Assembly: GCA_009829735.1 (NCBI GenBank)
Contig: CM020619.1
Coordinates: forward strand, 14,127,777 to 14,191,776
Direction of reading: 5' to 3'
DNA from: Pyropia yezoensis
Lineage: Eukaryota > Rhodophyta > Bangiophyceae > Bangiales > Bangiaceae
Length of the DNA stretch: 64,000 bases
The position numbers and the translations under genes are program-made. Under the pieces are notes generated by a model that had not been told where the DNA came from, did not search any database, and saw nothing but the letters and a program-made list of their open reading frames with translations. Positions 53,829-64,000 of the stretch are shown piece after piece (the stretch's first letter is position 1; each line of letters starts with the position of its first letter).

Positions 53829-55205
53829 ATGCGTGAGATTGTGCATATCCAGGCCGGGCAGTGTGGCAACCAGATCGGTGCCAAGTTCTGGGAAGTGATT
53901 TCCGAGGAGCATGGCATCGACTCGAGTGGTGCCTACATCGGCACGAGTGATCTGCAGCTGGACCGGGCCGAGGTGTACTACAACGAGGGATCGGGTGGCC
54001 GCTATGTGCCCCGCGCTGTGCTAGTGGACCTGGAGCCTGGCGTGCTCGACACGATCAAGGCAGGCCCACACGGCGGCCTGTACCGGCCAGACAACTTTGT
54101 GGCGGGCCAGTCTGGCGCGGGCAACAACTGGGCTAAGGGCCACTACACGGAGGGGGCGGAGCTGGTCGACTCGGTTTTGGATGTGGTGCGCCGCGAGGCT
54201 GAGGGCTGCGACTGCCTGCAGGGATTCCAGGTCACCCACTCTCTCGGCGGCGGAACCGGGTCGGGCATGGGCACCCTCCTTGTGTCGAAGATCCGGGAGG
54301 AGTTCCCTGACCGCATGATGTGCACCTATTCGGTCATGCCTAGCCCGAAGGTGTCGGACACTGTCGTGGAGCCGTACAACTGCACGCTTTCGGTCCATCA
54401 GCTAGTGGAGAACGCCGACGCGGTCTTCTGCATTGACAACGAGGCGCTGTACAACATTTGCTACAACACCCTGAAGAAGCCCGAACCCGCGTACCCCGAC
54501 TTGAACAAGCTGGTGTCTGGCGTCATGTCAGGCATCACCAGCTCTCTGCGCTTCCCCGGGCAGCTCAACTCTGACCTCCGTAAGCTGGCGGTGAACCTGG
54601 TACCTTTCCCCCGGTTGCACTTCTTCATGATTGGTTACGCCCCGCTCTCTGCCGACGGCGTGACGGCTTACCGGGCGAAGACGGTGGCGGACCTGACCAA
54701 GCAGATGTTTGACCCCAAGAACATGATGGCGGACTGTGACCCACGGAATGGGCGGTACCTGACCGCCTCGGCCTACTTCCGCGGCAAGGTGTCGACCAAG
54801 GAGGTGGAGGAGCAGATGGACGCGATCCAGACGAAGAACAGCGGCCAGTTTATTGACTGGATCCCTAACGCCATCAAGGCATCGGTCTGCGACGTGGCTC
54901 CAACGGGTGAGACAATGTCGGCGGCATTTATCGGCAACTCGACAGCCATTCAGGATATCTTCAAGCGCGTTGGCAGCCATTTCTCTGCCATGTTCAAGCG
55001 CAAGGCTTTCCTTCACTGGTACACAGGGGAGGGAATGGACGAGATGGAGTTCACCGAGGCGGAGTCCAACATGAATGACCTGGTATCGGAGCTGCAGCAG
55101 TACGAGGCGGCTACCGTAGAAGGAGAAGAGGAGGAGGACGAGTATGCCGAAGGCGGGGTGGTGAACGGAGACCAGAGCTACGACGAGCCATACCAGGCGG
55201 CGTGA
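53829..55205 (+). CDS. TUBB: Beta-tubulin
   Basis: A 458-aa single-exon beta-tubulin, which polymerises with alpha-tubulin into microtubules. It starts [17 protein letters not shown] (the MREI autoregulation tetrapeptide), and has the GTP-binding loop GGGTGSGMG near 140-148, [20 protein letters not shown], the [14 protein letters not shown] and [11 protein letters not shown] blocks, and an acidic C-terminal tail (GEEEEDEY) followed by a slightly long extension ending PYQAA. The usual length is about 445. The start context GCCACCATGC is strong. The codon choice is strongly G/C-ending, as in a highly expressed gene. The 3' side is T-rich. It converges with the mS33 gene. Confidence 0.99.
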   Translation: MREIVHIQAGQCGNQIGAKFWEVISEEHGIDSSGAYIGTSDLQLDRAEVYYNEGSGGRYVPRAVLVDLEPGVLDTIKAGPHGGLYRPDNFVAGQSGAGNNWAKGHYTEGAELVDSVLDVVRREAEGCDCLQGFQVTHSLGGGTGSGMGTLLVSKIREEFPDRMMCTYSVMPSPKVSDTVVEPYNCTLSVHQLVENADAVFCIDNEALYNICYNTLKKPEPAYPDLNKLVSGVMSGITSSLRFPGQLNSDLRKLAVNLVPFPRLHFFMIGYAPLSADGVTAYRAKTVADLTKQMFDPKNMMADCDPRNGRYLTASAYFRGKVSTKEVEEQMDAIQTKNSGQFIDWIPNAIKASVCDVAPTGETMSAAFIGNSTAIQDIFKRVGSHFSAMFKRKAFLHWYTGEGMDEMEFTEAESNMNDLVSELQQYEAATVEGEEEEDEYAEGGVVNGDQSYDEPYQAA

Positions 55206-55740
55206 GGCGTCATCCGCCGCAAATTTGCCATTGTTTTGTCCTTTAGCTTCATGCGCTGTTGTCTCCCCTCCGTTGCTGTCGTATGTTTTGTTGAATTCTC
55301 GTGGGCCTCTGGAGTGGGGGCTCCGGTATGTTTTTGCTGAGCTGTTTTTCAGGTGGTTTGCTCGTGCTTGCAGCCCATCCGCAACGGCTGGAGATGTCTC
55401 TGTATTTCTCGGGTAGACTTGTCTTGCATAGCACAGAGTGCATTGTGTCTAGCTCTCCGCCTGTGTGGTTTTCTCTTGCTCAGGTGTTTTACCAAAAGAA
55501 ACCACCAACATAGAAGAACGCATACATACGTTTTGTAGTCTCGGCGGAGGGGCACGAATACACAGTACGTCCGTGACAGGCTGTCTAGATTCAGCAGCTC
55601 AGCTGGTGCAAGAACTTTCTCATTGGCGACCGAATCGAGTTGGCGAACACGGCGAAGCTGTACAGGTATGTCGCCGACGCACGACTGAGGAGAAGGGGGA
55701 CACAGATATCATCGCGCCCATCGTGACGCTCAGCTCAGGC
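55206..55740. other. Convergent 3' region of beta-tubulin and mS33
   Basis: T/G-rich just after the tubulin stop (probable 3' UTR). A plus frame at 55465-55959 runs antisense to the mS33 exon and has no domain. No other gene. Confidence 0.6.
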
Positions 55741-56651
55741 CTACTTTTTGGGCGCCCCCTTGACCGCCTCGCGCATCGCGTCCTGCTTGGCCTTCCAACG
55801 CATCCGCTTTTCAGACTGGAAGTGGCTGTCCGGCCCCCCAGCGGGCATGTACCTGTGCATGCCACAAACAAACAGTCAATACACACGGCACCCAAAATAT
55901 ATTCAAAAAACCAGCCGACGGGAGCAGCGAGACACAGTCAAAAAAGGACGGCGGGATGAGCTCGACAAGCGACCAGTCACCATTCATGCGTCAGAAGCTG
56001 ACTGAGGGACCAGACCAGAGCATGGCAGCGCCCATACCAGCAGCACAAGTGCAAACAGGCTGACAATACCACACGCGTCTGCGCAACCCAAAGTCCTCTT
56101 GCAACCGCGAGGGAGAGCCACTCGCATACGCTGACGGTCGCCTGTACGAAGGCACGCAGGCCTCCCACAAGACAGCAAAACAGACCGCATCGGGACAAGC
56201 AGCGAAACAGACCGCATCGGAAAGAGCAGCGAGAGCCACACAATAACGGCAAGGGCCAAACGCACCACTCCATTAAGGCGGGGCCCTTGAGTGGCGCCCG
56301 CAGGATCTTGCGTCCCGTACGGGTGCCCGGCTCCCCCGGCCGGACGGGCACGGCGCCTCCAAAAACAGCTGCCGACAGCTCCACATAACGGGTGCCACAG
56401 GCAGGGGCAATACCAGCTGCAATGCAATCCAGCTTCTCGGCGTCGGTCATGTCGGCAACCGCCTTGTGGGGCGGAGAGGGGGTGGCGGTGGCCAGGCGAT
56501 GGCGCGGCGCGGACTCGGCGCGGCGCAACGCGGGGGCGCAGCGCTCGGCTGGGACAGGCGACAGACAAGAAGGCGTCAGCAACGGCTGCGCAGAGGCGGT
56601 GCCATTGGCGAGCGGCCGCGTCATGGCCAGGCGGTAGAGGGCAGCGGCCAT
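55741..56651 (-). CDS. MRPS33: Mitochondrial ribosomal small-subunit protein mS33 (RSM27/MRPS33)
   Basis: Two exons, 56651-56266 and 55852-55741, joined across a 413-bp intron (donor GTGCGT, acceptor GCACAG) to give 165 aa. The conserved core runs RYVELSAAVFGGAVPV...GTRTGRKILRAPLKGPALMEW/YMPAGG, matching the yeast Rsm27 pattern AELSAKIF...GIRTGSKILNERLKGPS. The short second exon encodes YMPAGGPDSHFQSEKRMRW and ends VKGAPKK, basic as in the family. The 65-residue N-terminal extension rich in Ala, Arg and Ser is a plausible mitochondrial presequence. The splice phase (TG/G) restores Trp exactly. It shares a 692-bp divergent region with the SLC4 gene. Confidence 0.85.
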
Positions 56652-57343
56652 TGCGGCGGGCGGGAGGGGCAACGACCTTCCTGCCCTGCTTGGTGGTTGC
56701 GCGAAGGGGACGGATCATCGAGCCGTGGCCGCCACGCAGAGACATCCGTCAGAAGACAATACTCTGGCAGACGTGCATACAAGTAATTGTGTCTGACAGA
56801 GAGCGGGATCTGGGTGAAAATACATCTGACACAGATCAGGATCAGAGGTCGGCGTCTTGGCCCCACTCGCACGAGGGTCTCGTGCCGGTCAACGGCGGGG
56901 CCCCCGCCGACGGCGGCCTCCGCCAGCTGGCCCTTCCGTCGGGCCGGCGGTCCCCGCCGGCGGGAAGGGGTGAGACTGGGGGAATGAACCGTCGCGGATG
57001 GAGGCCCCCAACGCCTGTGGTGCACGTCTGCCGACCTCTGACCTCGAGCCAACCTGCGTCGTCCCCACTTGCGGCGGCCGTTCCCGCCCAAGCGCACCGC
57101 CCGTTTGGGCCCTCATTTAGCGTTCGTGGCCGGCGCTAGCGCAGCAGCTCCACGCCCCCGCGCGGAGGGAGTGTACCATCTCGTCCCGGTGCCCTCGTCG
57201 CTGACTCGGGGAAAGCTCTGCTGCCACCTCCGTTGCGGTGCGGGAGCGCCCTCTCACCGCCGACACCCTCCCCCGCCGACGAGGTGCCAGGGGTACAGTC
57301 GCGGCTGCCGCCACGGTGACTCCCTCCCCCCCGCTCGAGGACC
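56652..57343. promoter_or_regulatory. Divergent promoter region mS33 / SLC4 transporter
   Basis: 692 bp between two opposite start codons, so both promoters must lie here or overlap. No clear TATA box is visible. Open frames in the interval are compositional. Confidence 0.5.
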
Positions 57344-60070
57344 ATGTCCGATGACCGGCATGAAGATGTGCCACCTCTGGTGGCTGCGCCCCCCGCCACC
57401 CCCCCACTGACTGCCTCAGTGGCGCCGCCAGCCCCCCCCGGCTCTCCCTCACCCACCCCCCTGACGCGCCTGGACACGGAGCGTAGAACAACGCTGACGC
57501 GGGAGGTGGCGCGGCAGGTTCGACGTCGGGGACGGCGACGTCTCTTCCAGCGCGCCCTTCTCGTCGACGTGGAGCCGCTGGTGCCCAAGGACATTGATGC
57601 GGAAGTGCGTGGCGCCAAGGACCTCCTGCGCTTTGCGGATGACTCCGCGTCGGTGGTACTGCTGGATGTGCCAGAGACCACCTCGGCGGGCGTGGTAGCC
57701 CGCCTCCTCGCTGAAATGACCGCCCGGGGTCTCCTCCCGTCGGACCGCGTCGCTGAGGCAACCGACGTGCTCCTCGGCTACGAGCCCGTCCTGGGCCTGG
57801 CCCGGCCTGTTGCACCCGGGGAGGACGCGTCGGACGCGGCGCGCAGCCGGCCGGTGCTGCCCGTGGCGGGCACTACCGAGTCGTCCTCGACGGCGCGCCA
57901 CTGGCGGCGCAACATCCAGGGCCCTAGCTTCCTCGTGCCGCTGGCATCTGTCGGTGGGCTCGCCGGCATCAAGGTGGTGGCGGGTGTGGCGCGGCTGGCG
58001 CACGCCGCTAACCTGGGCGCCGTCAATGACTCGCTGACCCGCTGGGTGGTGATTGTGCTGGGGCCGCGTGCGGAGCTCAAGGGGACCAAAACGCCGCTCG
58101 AAATGGGCCGCTCGTTTGCATCGCTCCTCTGCGATGATGACTTTTACGCCCGCGCCGCTACCGTGCGTTCAGCCGACGAGTTCCGCAGCGCTATCCACAT
58201 GTACTTTGCGAGAGACCTGCCACCCGTCCTGGCGCCGACCGCGACTGGGGGGCACGCTGTCAACGTCTCTGGCGGGGAGCCCAGCCCGCTGTCTTTGGCC
58301 GCACCGCGGGTGAGCACGGCCGCAGTTGGTGGCGTGGCCACCGTTGCCGCCAACGGCAGGGCGATGTATGACGTGGAGAGTGCTGCCTCGTCCTCCCGCT
58401 CTGTCGGCGACTCGGACGCGTCGGGGAAGTCGTCTGGCCTCGCCGGCGACGATGACGTGGACGAGGTGGAGGAGGACTTTTTCAAGCGCAGCGGCCGCCT
58501 CGGCGGTGGTCTTATTGCCGATATCCGCAGGCGCTACAAGCCGTCTGTGTACTTGAGCGACTGGACAGACGGGCTAAGGGACTCTGCGTCGCTGCTCAAG
58601 TACCTGAGCACCATTGTCTGGCTCTACTTTGCGATCCTCATGCCCACCATCGCGTTTGGGTCGCTCAACAATGCCAACACGGCGCAGGGCGGGAGCCCCA
58701 AGGGCCAAATTGGCGTCATTGAGACGCTCATCTCCCAAGCCATCTGCGGGGTGGTGTTCGCAGCGTTTGCGGGGCAGCCGTTGGTGATCATCATGACAAC
58801 AGGACCACTGACTGTATTCATCAACGTGCTGGCGACGTGGACGAATGCGCTGGAAATCCCGTTTCTTCCGTTTTACGCGTGGACGGGGCTGTTCACTGCG
58901 GCCATCTTGGTGGTTCTGGTCGTCACCGACGCGTTCAGCCTCATGCGATTCTGTGGCTACTTCACGGAGGAGATCTTTGCGGCACTCATCGCGGCTATCT
59001 TTATCGGCGAGTTCCTCAAGCCGCTCATCAAGTTGGCCGACAAGGGCCCCACCGACGTTTTTCTTCTGTCTTTTGTGTTAGCATCGTGCACGTACCTCAT
59101 TGCCAACACGCTGCTGTCGTTCAAGCGGAGCTACCTCCTCAAGCCCTTCATCCGAATGCTGCTGTCGGAGTTTGGGGTACCCATTGCGATTGTGGCGATG
59201 TCAGCCATCAACGTGGCGTTCCAGTCCTCTGTGGAGGTGGAGCTGCTGGAAGTGCCCGACCGGATTGGCATTGTGACATCTACGGGCCGGCCGTGGGTGG
59301 TGCCCATCTTTGACTTACCCGCCAAGTTCATCGCGCTCTCGCTTGTGTCGGCGCTCCTGCTGTCGGCGCTCTTCTTTCTCGACCAGAACATCTCGGCGCT
59401 ATTGGTCAACCGCCGAGAGAACCGGCTTCTCAAGGGGCCGGGTTACCATCTTGACCTGCTGATTGTGGCTCTGCTGGTGGCGGGCACCTCAGTGTTCGGC
59501 CTGACTTGGACCCACGCCGCCCTTCCGCACTCGCCTCTTCACGCCCGCGCACTGGCCGACACGGAGGAGTACGAGGCGCACGGCCGGCGACACGAGCGCG
59601 TGGTTCGTGCTCGCGAGACGCGGGTAACCGGCTTTGTCACCCATGTGCTGGTTGGCCTGAGCATCCTGTTCAAGGACGCCATTGGTCAAATACCGGTCTC
59701 GGTCCTGTATGGCTTCTTCCTCTACATTGGTATTGCCACTCTGGATGGCAACGGCCTGTGGGACCGCGTGCTGTTGTGGTTTACCCAGGCCGAGAAGTAC
59801 CCGCCCAACCACGTGGTGCGCCGCGTGCCACTGCGCAAGATCCACCTCTACACGGCCGTGCAAGTCTTTCTCCTCGTGGTGCTCTGGTTTGTCAAGGCCA
59901 ACTTTTACCTCACCGACACGATCTTCAACTCGGGGCTGCTCTTCCCGCTGATCATTGTGGCGTTCATCCCCATCCGCCTTCGTATTCTGCCACGCCTCTT
60001 TTCGGGCGCTGAGCTGAGCGCCTTCTCCAACGAGACGCCGGCAGATACGGACACGGGCATCAGTGTTTGA
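57344..60070 (+). CDS. SLC4-family anion/bicarbonate transporter
   Basis: A 908-aa single-exon membrane protein starting at ATG 57344 (GGACCATGTC). The N-terminal 370 residues form a band 3-type cytoplasmic domain (LRFADDSASVVLLDVPE, ATDVLLGYEP, FASLLCDDDFYARA), followed by an acidic linker. The transport domain starts near 405: TIAFGSLNNANT, GVIETLISQAICGVVFAAFAG, GQPLVIIMTTGP, YFTEEIFAALIAAIF, PVSVLYGFFLYIGIATLDGN and RKIHLYTAVQVFLLVVLWFVKA, all SLC4 (HCO3_cotransp) landmarks, with about 12-14 membrane segments. SLC4 proteins exchange or cotransport bicarbonate; in an alga this would supply inorganic carbon. The N-terminal domain argues against the BOR-type borate branch. Confidence 0.95.
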   Translation: MSDDRHEDVPPLVAAPPATPPLTASVAPPAPPGSPSPTPLTRLDTERRTTLTREVARQVRRRGRRRLFQRALLVDVEPLVPKDIDAEVRGAKDLLRFADDSASVVLLDVPETTSAGVVARLLAEMTARGLLPSDRVAEATDVLLGYEPVLGLARPVAPGEDASDAARSRPVLPVAGTTESSSTARHWRRNIQGPSFLVPLASVGGLAGIKVVAGVARLAHAANLGAVNDSLTRWVVIVLGPRAELKGTKTPLEMGRSFASLLCDDDFYARAATVRSADEFRSAIHMYFARDLPPVLAPTATGGHAVNVSGGEPSPLSLAAPRVSTAAVGGVATVAANGRAMYDVESAASSSRSVGDSDASGKSSGLAGDDDVDEVEEDFFKRSGRLGGGLIADIRRRYKPSVYLSDWTDGLRDSASLLKYLSTIVWLYFAILMPTIAFGSLNNANTAQGGSPKGQIGVIETLISQAICGVVFAAFAGQPLVIIMTTGPLTVFINVLATWTNALEIPFLPFYAWTGLFTAAILVVLVVTDAFSLMRFCGYFTEEIFAALIAAIFIGEFLKPLIKLADKGPTDVFLLSFVLASCTYLIANTLLSFKRSYLLKPFIRMLLSEFGVPIAIVAMSAINVAFQSSVEVELLEVPDRIGIVTSTGRPWVVPIFDLPAKFIALSLVSALLLSALFFLDQNISALLVNRRENRLLKGPGYHLDLLIVALLVAGTSVFGLTWTHAALPHSPLHARALADTEEYEAHGRRHERVVRARETRVTGFVTHVLVGLSILFKDAIGQIPVSVLYGFFLYIGIATLDGNGLWDRVLLWFTQAEKYPPNHVVRRVPLRKIHLYTAVQVFLLVVLWFVKANFYLTDTIFNSGLLFPLIIVAFIPIRLRILPRLFSGAELSAFSNETPADTDTGISV

Positions 60071-60418
60071 CTGGCCCAACAACCAGACGCAACGTATCAT
60101 AACTCTCTGGAGATGCTCTTGCTATTGTTTCGCTGTAGGAGGACGTCTTCTGGGCGTGGGAGACATCCTGGACGCGTCATCACTGCTCAACCTGTCGCTG
60201 CAATAATCCGCGCACCTGACGCGGCCGGACCCGCTGCACCACAAGCTGCTGGCTTGCTACCGGAGCACAGCAATCACAGCAGCCGCTCCTCACATAGGCT
60301 AGAATCGCAACCAAAAAATGGAACTCGTTCAACGCTCTGACGCGCTTGCACTATAGCGCGGCAATGACCGACGTTCGTCTGCTGGCCTCACCAGACAATT
60401 GACAAGAAACAGCCTCTC
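60071..60418. other. Convergent 3' region
   Basis: Short space between the SLC4 and SANT genes. No gene is visible. Confidence 0.6.
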
Positions 60419-61993
60419 CTACCGCGAGTAGTCGCTTTCACTATCCGACAGCATGCCGCTGGCAGCGTTTCGATTGCACCGGCCCACGCGAGCGGCCCGG
60501 TTGCGGCGAAAGGTGGTCACCGCCGTCACCATCCCGCGGTCAGGAGGGAAGCCGTCACCTGCTGTCGCCGCCAGCTGTCGCAGCGTCGCGACGGCGCGGC
60601 TGAGGTAGACGCGCCGTGCGTTCCGGTCCTCTAACGGCGGGGCGGGGGTGCCCTCGTGGCCTCGGTCAAACAGATGGCCGGCCTTGCTGCCCCCGTGTTG
60701 TAGCCACGCCTGCTTGTGACGCTGGTAATAGTAGTTGACCAGCTGCGCGGTGGTCCGTGACTGCAGGAGCGTGCGGCGCATTTGTCCAAAAGCGCGGCCC
60801 TGCTCCGATAGACCCCGCGCAAACAACACGCGCTCTTCGGGCGTCCAAGGCCGGCCCTCGCCAGGAAAGAGCAGCGAAGCGCCGGGGCCGATCGCCAGCC
60901 ACTGACTCGCGTCAGCCCGCCGCCGCGCCTCGTCAGCCCCCGCCGCCGGTGGCGCCGGTAAAGCACCGCCTGCACGAGGCGACGCAAGCCACATGGTGTG
61001 AAGGTGCCACGCGTCAAAAGGGGTCAAGCCCTGCCCACGCAGGCATTTAGACTCGCGTTCACAAAAGTTCGTGTAGGATAACAGGCGGTCAGCAGCCTCA
61101 CCTGCCGGCAGCGGCGCCCACATGCACGTAGAGGCCGCGCAGAAACGCTCCAAACCTGGTGAACACAGGGGCGTATCAATGGCCAGCGACCTCACCACCG
61201 CACCGTCCGCGTCCGTCAGTTCTGGAACCACTGCCAGTCGACCCGGAAGAGCCGGCCGGGGCTCTCGGTCGCTGTCCTCGTCATCCGAAGACGAGTCACC
61301 GCGGACCGACGCGCGGGATGCCATGCCAGCGGGCGGAGAAGTGGTGCGGCCTGACCGACGAGCCCGCTTTCGAGCATCCTCAGCACCAGACAACGGCGAA
61401 CTATCCAGCAGCTTGCGCTTCGCAACGGCTGGACCGTCTGCCGCACCGATGCCAACAGAGGCTCCAGCAAAGTCTACGGGGATCACAACTGTGCCTTGCT
61501 GAGCGGCCAGCGGCCTGGCGGTGGAGATGGCCACGCACTGGCCCGCTGCCACAACAGTAGCTGTGGCGTCAGAAGGCGGAAAGCCCCCACCGGCCGAGCG
61601 ATTTTCCACCGTCGGAGCGCCCGACGCGCGCGGCTGTGCCCGCGAGTTGGCAGACACCACCAGGTCGTCACGCACTTGCCACAGACGTTGCCGCATGAAG
61701 GCCGTATCGCCAAATCGCTCAAGCGGGTTCTTGGCCAACAGCTGCAGGAAGGAGCGGAGGTTGTCAGCCGATACATAATAAGGGAATGCGTCAGGGAAAG
61801 ACGGCGACTGCAGCGGCGAGGACGGCGAAGGGGGCAAACACACAGGGGCCATGGCTGCCGCCATCTCTGCCACCGTCGCCGGCGACGAAGATGGCTGCGA
61901 CACGGCGGGGACCCGGCGCCTGCCCGTAGTGGCCGGTACCCCCTCAGCGACAAAGCCCCTGCCGGCTTGCGCACGCGGGACGGGTTGCTCCAT
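60419..61993 (-). CDS. SANT-domain chromatin/transcription regulator
   Basis: A 524-aa product from ATG 61993 (MEQPVPRAQAG). Residues about 385-435 form a SANT domain: RPWTPEERVLFARGLSEQGRAFGQMRRTLL...TTAQLVNYYYQRHKQAW, closest in pattern to the RCOR/MIER/MTA corepressor SANT with the (V/L)xxYYxxKK-like ending. The N-terminal half has a helical patch (DNLRSFLQLLAKNPLERFGDTAFMRQRLWQ), a basic cluster KRKLL...RKRARRSGR (probable nuclear localisation signal) and an acidic SSDDEDSD run. No ELM2 domain is evident. The C-terminal tail ends SESDYSR. The upstream extension of the frame is Phe-rich and not protein-like. Likely part of a histone deacetylase-type complex, by family analogy only. Confidence 0.78.
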   Translation of the reverse strand: MEQPVPRAQAGRGFVAEGVPATTGRRRVPAVSQPSSSPATVAEMAAAMAPVCLPPSPSSPLQSPSFPDAFPYYVSADNLRSFLQLLAKNPLERFGDTAFMRQRLWQVRDDLVVSANSRAQPRASGAPTVENRSAGGGFPPSDATATVVAAGQCVAISTARPLAAQQGTVVIPVDFAGASVGIGAADGPAVAKRKLLDSSPLSGAEDARKRARRSGRTTSPPAGMASRASVRGDSSSDDEDSDREPRPALPGRLAVVPELTDADGAVVRSLAIDTPLCSPGLERFCAASTCMWAPLPAGEAADRLLSYTNFCERESKCLRGQGLTPFDAWHLHTMWLASPRAGGALPAPPAAGADEARRRADASQWLAIGPGASLLFPGEGRPWTPEERVLFARGLSEQGRAFGQMRRTLLQSRTTAQLVNYYYQRHKQAWLQHGGSKAGHLFDRGHEGTPAPPLEDRNARRVYLSRAVATLRQLAATAGDGFPPDRGMVTAVTTFRRNRAARVGRCNRNAASGMLSDSESDYSR

Positions 61994-63414
61994 GGGGGAC
62001 GCGCAGCCAATCAATTCGCAAGTGCACAATCTACACGAAGCGGGAACAAAAAAAAAAAGAAAAAAGTGTAGACAGCGCACAAGTTCGAAAGTGCATGTCA
62101 GCGTCGATGGTGCCTCGAAACACCACCCACGCACGAAAAAAGAAGGGCGGAACAGGAACAACGGAAACCAGGAGACCACACGAAAGAGGCTGCTATGAGT
62201 TCGTGGTCGATGATGAGTCATTCCGAAGCCACCGCTTGCATGAAAGTTGCTCATGTTGTGCGACTCGGTGGCTCTCCTCCACAATGCATGTCATATTGGT
62301 AATGGACAGAAGAAACAGAAGGGAGGGGTAATAGTATTCGATCAGTACCTGATGGAGAGCAGGGATCAGAATGCGTAATAGCGTGTTGCCGCGCGGCACG
62401 GAAAGAGACGTGCCGTGGGTGCAGGCAAGGGTGCGAGGGACGTGACGGGTGGCGAGCAGTCCTCTCTCAAAAAAGCAGAGGTGTGGCATGCAAGAGCGCG
62501 TGCTTCGGCTGCACACGACATCTAAGTCGTCATAAACTGTATCATTGGCGATGTGCTGAAGTACGTGATTGAATAATCACTCTACAATTTCCTATCGAAA
62601 GTGCGAAACTGTAAGGCTCTTTTCTCGATCGGCTGTGCAGGTGCGGGCTATGGGGCAGAGCGTCACTATCTCCCATGCCGCTCGGAGAGGGACTGCGGCT
62701 CCGCTCAAGCGCGGCTGTTGCACCCTTGCCGGACCAGCGGATGAGTCGAGGTGGCCATGGAGGATGTCGCTGGGCTGACGTAAATTATTTCCCTGCGGCC
62801 TTCCGTCTGCTTGATGGGCTCAGGGTGGACTGACACATGAGCGGGGCTTCTTGCCTGCGGTCCTCGCTGGCGCACGGCGGCGGAGCGGCCTGCATTCGCC
62901 GCCCCCTGTCGCCAGCGCTCGTGGCGCGGTGTGGGCCGTGGGCGTTTACCCCTTTTTGCTGCCGGTGGGTGTGTCCGGGCTGCGGATGACGGGCGGGGTG
63001 AAGGGGGGGTGAAGGGGGGGGGGGCGGGGTGAAGGGGGGGTGAAGGGGGGGGGGGCGGGGTGGGGCCGGGGCGCGGCTGGGCGGGGCGGGGCGGGTTGGT
63101 GGTGGGAGTCTAGCAGCTGGCCCTGCCTCGCGCCGTGCGTAGCCGGAGCAGCGCCATTGGCCTCTGTCGTTGCCTCCTCGTGGCTGGCCGTCGTGGTTGC
63201 ACTTCCTGCCGCCCCATCCGTCGGCCCCCGGCCTTGTCGGCGGTCTGCCCCGTCGGGCGCTTGCGTGCTGCGTCGGGTCTTCGTCGTCCCCTGACGCGCA
63301 GCCGCGACTGGTGTGGGGGTGTGCTGCTGCTTGGCGACTGTTGGAGCCTGGGGGGGCGGCAGCGGCAGTGGCGGCGGCGGCGGCGGCAGCGGCAGCGACC
63401 GTGCTCGCGGTACG
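61994..63414. other. Divergent region between SANT and CBM48 genes
   Basis: Contains an A-run at 62048-62059, and at about 62999-63062 a G-rich tandem repeat of GGGGGGGTGAAGG units. No gene is supported. Confidence 0.55.
62999..63062. repeat. G-rich tandem repeat
   Basis: Two near-identical units of about 30 bp, each GGGGTGAAGGGGGGG-like with a GGCGGGG end. Strong G-quadruplex potential on the plus strand. Confidence 0.85.
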
Positions 63415-64000
63415 ATGTTCAAGAAGAAGTACGCTTTTTTATTGTCTGCTGAGTGTGTGGCTTCTTATTGCTGGCGGCTGCTGGGCGGGTTGGAGGACGG
63501 CATGGCCCCGCTGGGCATGCTGCCTCCTCTGCAGCCCCGCTGGCATGCTGTCTCCTTTGCGCATGCGCGTTCGTGCGGCGGCACGAGCAGCCCGCATGGT
63601 GCGTGCCTTGTGCAAGCGAGTCCCAGTGACGCGTCAGCGGCTGAGAGTGTCTGAAGCCGTCCATTGTACTGCTCGCGTGGCGGTTGTGCGACTCGCTGGC
63701 GGGGGCTGCGGTGACGGTCTGTGCTTGCACGTCTTCACTGCGTCGTCCGGTTTTCGTAGGGTCGTTTCGTCTCGGCTGTTGCGGCGTTCTGGTGTTTTTG
63801 GCGGTCTTCTGACTCCCCTGACTCTTTTTGTTCCCTCTCGCTTTGCCATGTTTGCTTGTGGCCCTGACCCCCACAGGAATGCCAACTTTCGGGAGGAGGG
63901 CGTGAAGACGGAGTTTGTCTACGCTGACGGCGCCAAAGATGATGTGCAGCTGTCGGGCGACTGGAACGACTGGAAGGCCATCCAGTGCTTCCACGAAGGT
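63415..64000 (+). CDS. CBM48/AMPK-beta-type glycogen-binding protein, 5' part
   Basis: Exon 1 is only 63415-63428 (ATGTTCAAGAAGAA), the intron 63429-63876 (GTACGC...CCACAG), and exon 2 runs from 63877 past the window end. The joined product begins MFKKKNANFREEGVKTEF and continues VYADGAKDDVQLSGDWNDW, the start of a CBM48 carbohydrate-binding domain as in AMPK/SnRK1 beta subunits and starch phosphatase partners. The paired Trp of GDWNDW contact alpha-glucan. With the domain only about 15 residues from the N-terminus, the protein may be a small glycogen- or starch-targeting factor. The rest lies outside the window, so full identity is open. Confidence 0.78.

Noticed and set aside
57136-57815. 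Minus-strand open frames over the start of the SLC4 gene
   Set aside because: They lie antisense to clear SLC4 coding sequence and are a by-product of GC-rich codon usage.

Overview
The window is nuclear DNA from a GC-rich, intron-poor eukaryote. Evidence: beta-tubulin, U2AF35, dolichol kinase, a Rheb-type GTPase, a mitochondrial ribosomal protein, an SLC4 anion transporter, spliceosomal introns of about 240-550 bp, long C/G homopolymers and Ala/Gly/Pro-rich proteins. A bangiophyte red alga (Porphyra/Pyropia type) fits this composition and gene content, but that is inference; no single sequence proves it. Bases 1-462 are an assembly gap.

Left third (463-25 kb), rich in repeats and poor in genes: a minus-strand Ty3/gypsy chromodomain element (LTR 9922-10283, gag, pol, and an unexplained plus-strand open frame at its far end); a low-complexity segment; a PIF1-family helicase with an N-terminal duplication; a large uncharacterised protein; and a 941-bp foldback element with TA-flanked CAGTGC ends. 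From 20.7 to 25 kb I see almost nothing convincing.

Middle (25-36 kb): U2AF35, a two-domain Golgi-type glycosyltransferase, a carbonyl-reductase-like SDR, a GUCD1-family protein whose intron carries a 66-nt C/G homopolymer, and a secreted DOMON protein. A 1.75-kb element with 29-bp perfect inverted repeats (36645-38397) separates this block from the next.

Right third (40-64 kb), gene-dense and strictly alternating in strand: dolichol kinase (+), Rheb-like GTPase (-), malectin/PKD/PA14/IPT/sorbosone-dehydrogenase-like secreted protein (+), LRR protein with a C-terminal membrane segment (-), beta-tubulin (+), mitoribosomal mS33 (-), SLC4 transporter (+), SANT-domain regulator (-), and the first two exons of a CBM48 protein (+) that runs off the window. 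Neighbours therefore share either a divergent promoter region or a convergent 3' region. Dolichol kinase, the glycosyltransferase and the malectin protein all touch glycan biology, but nothing shows co-regulation.
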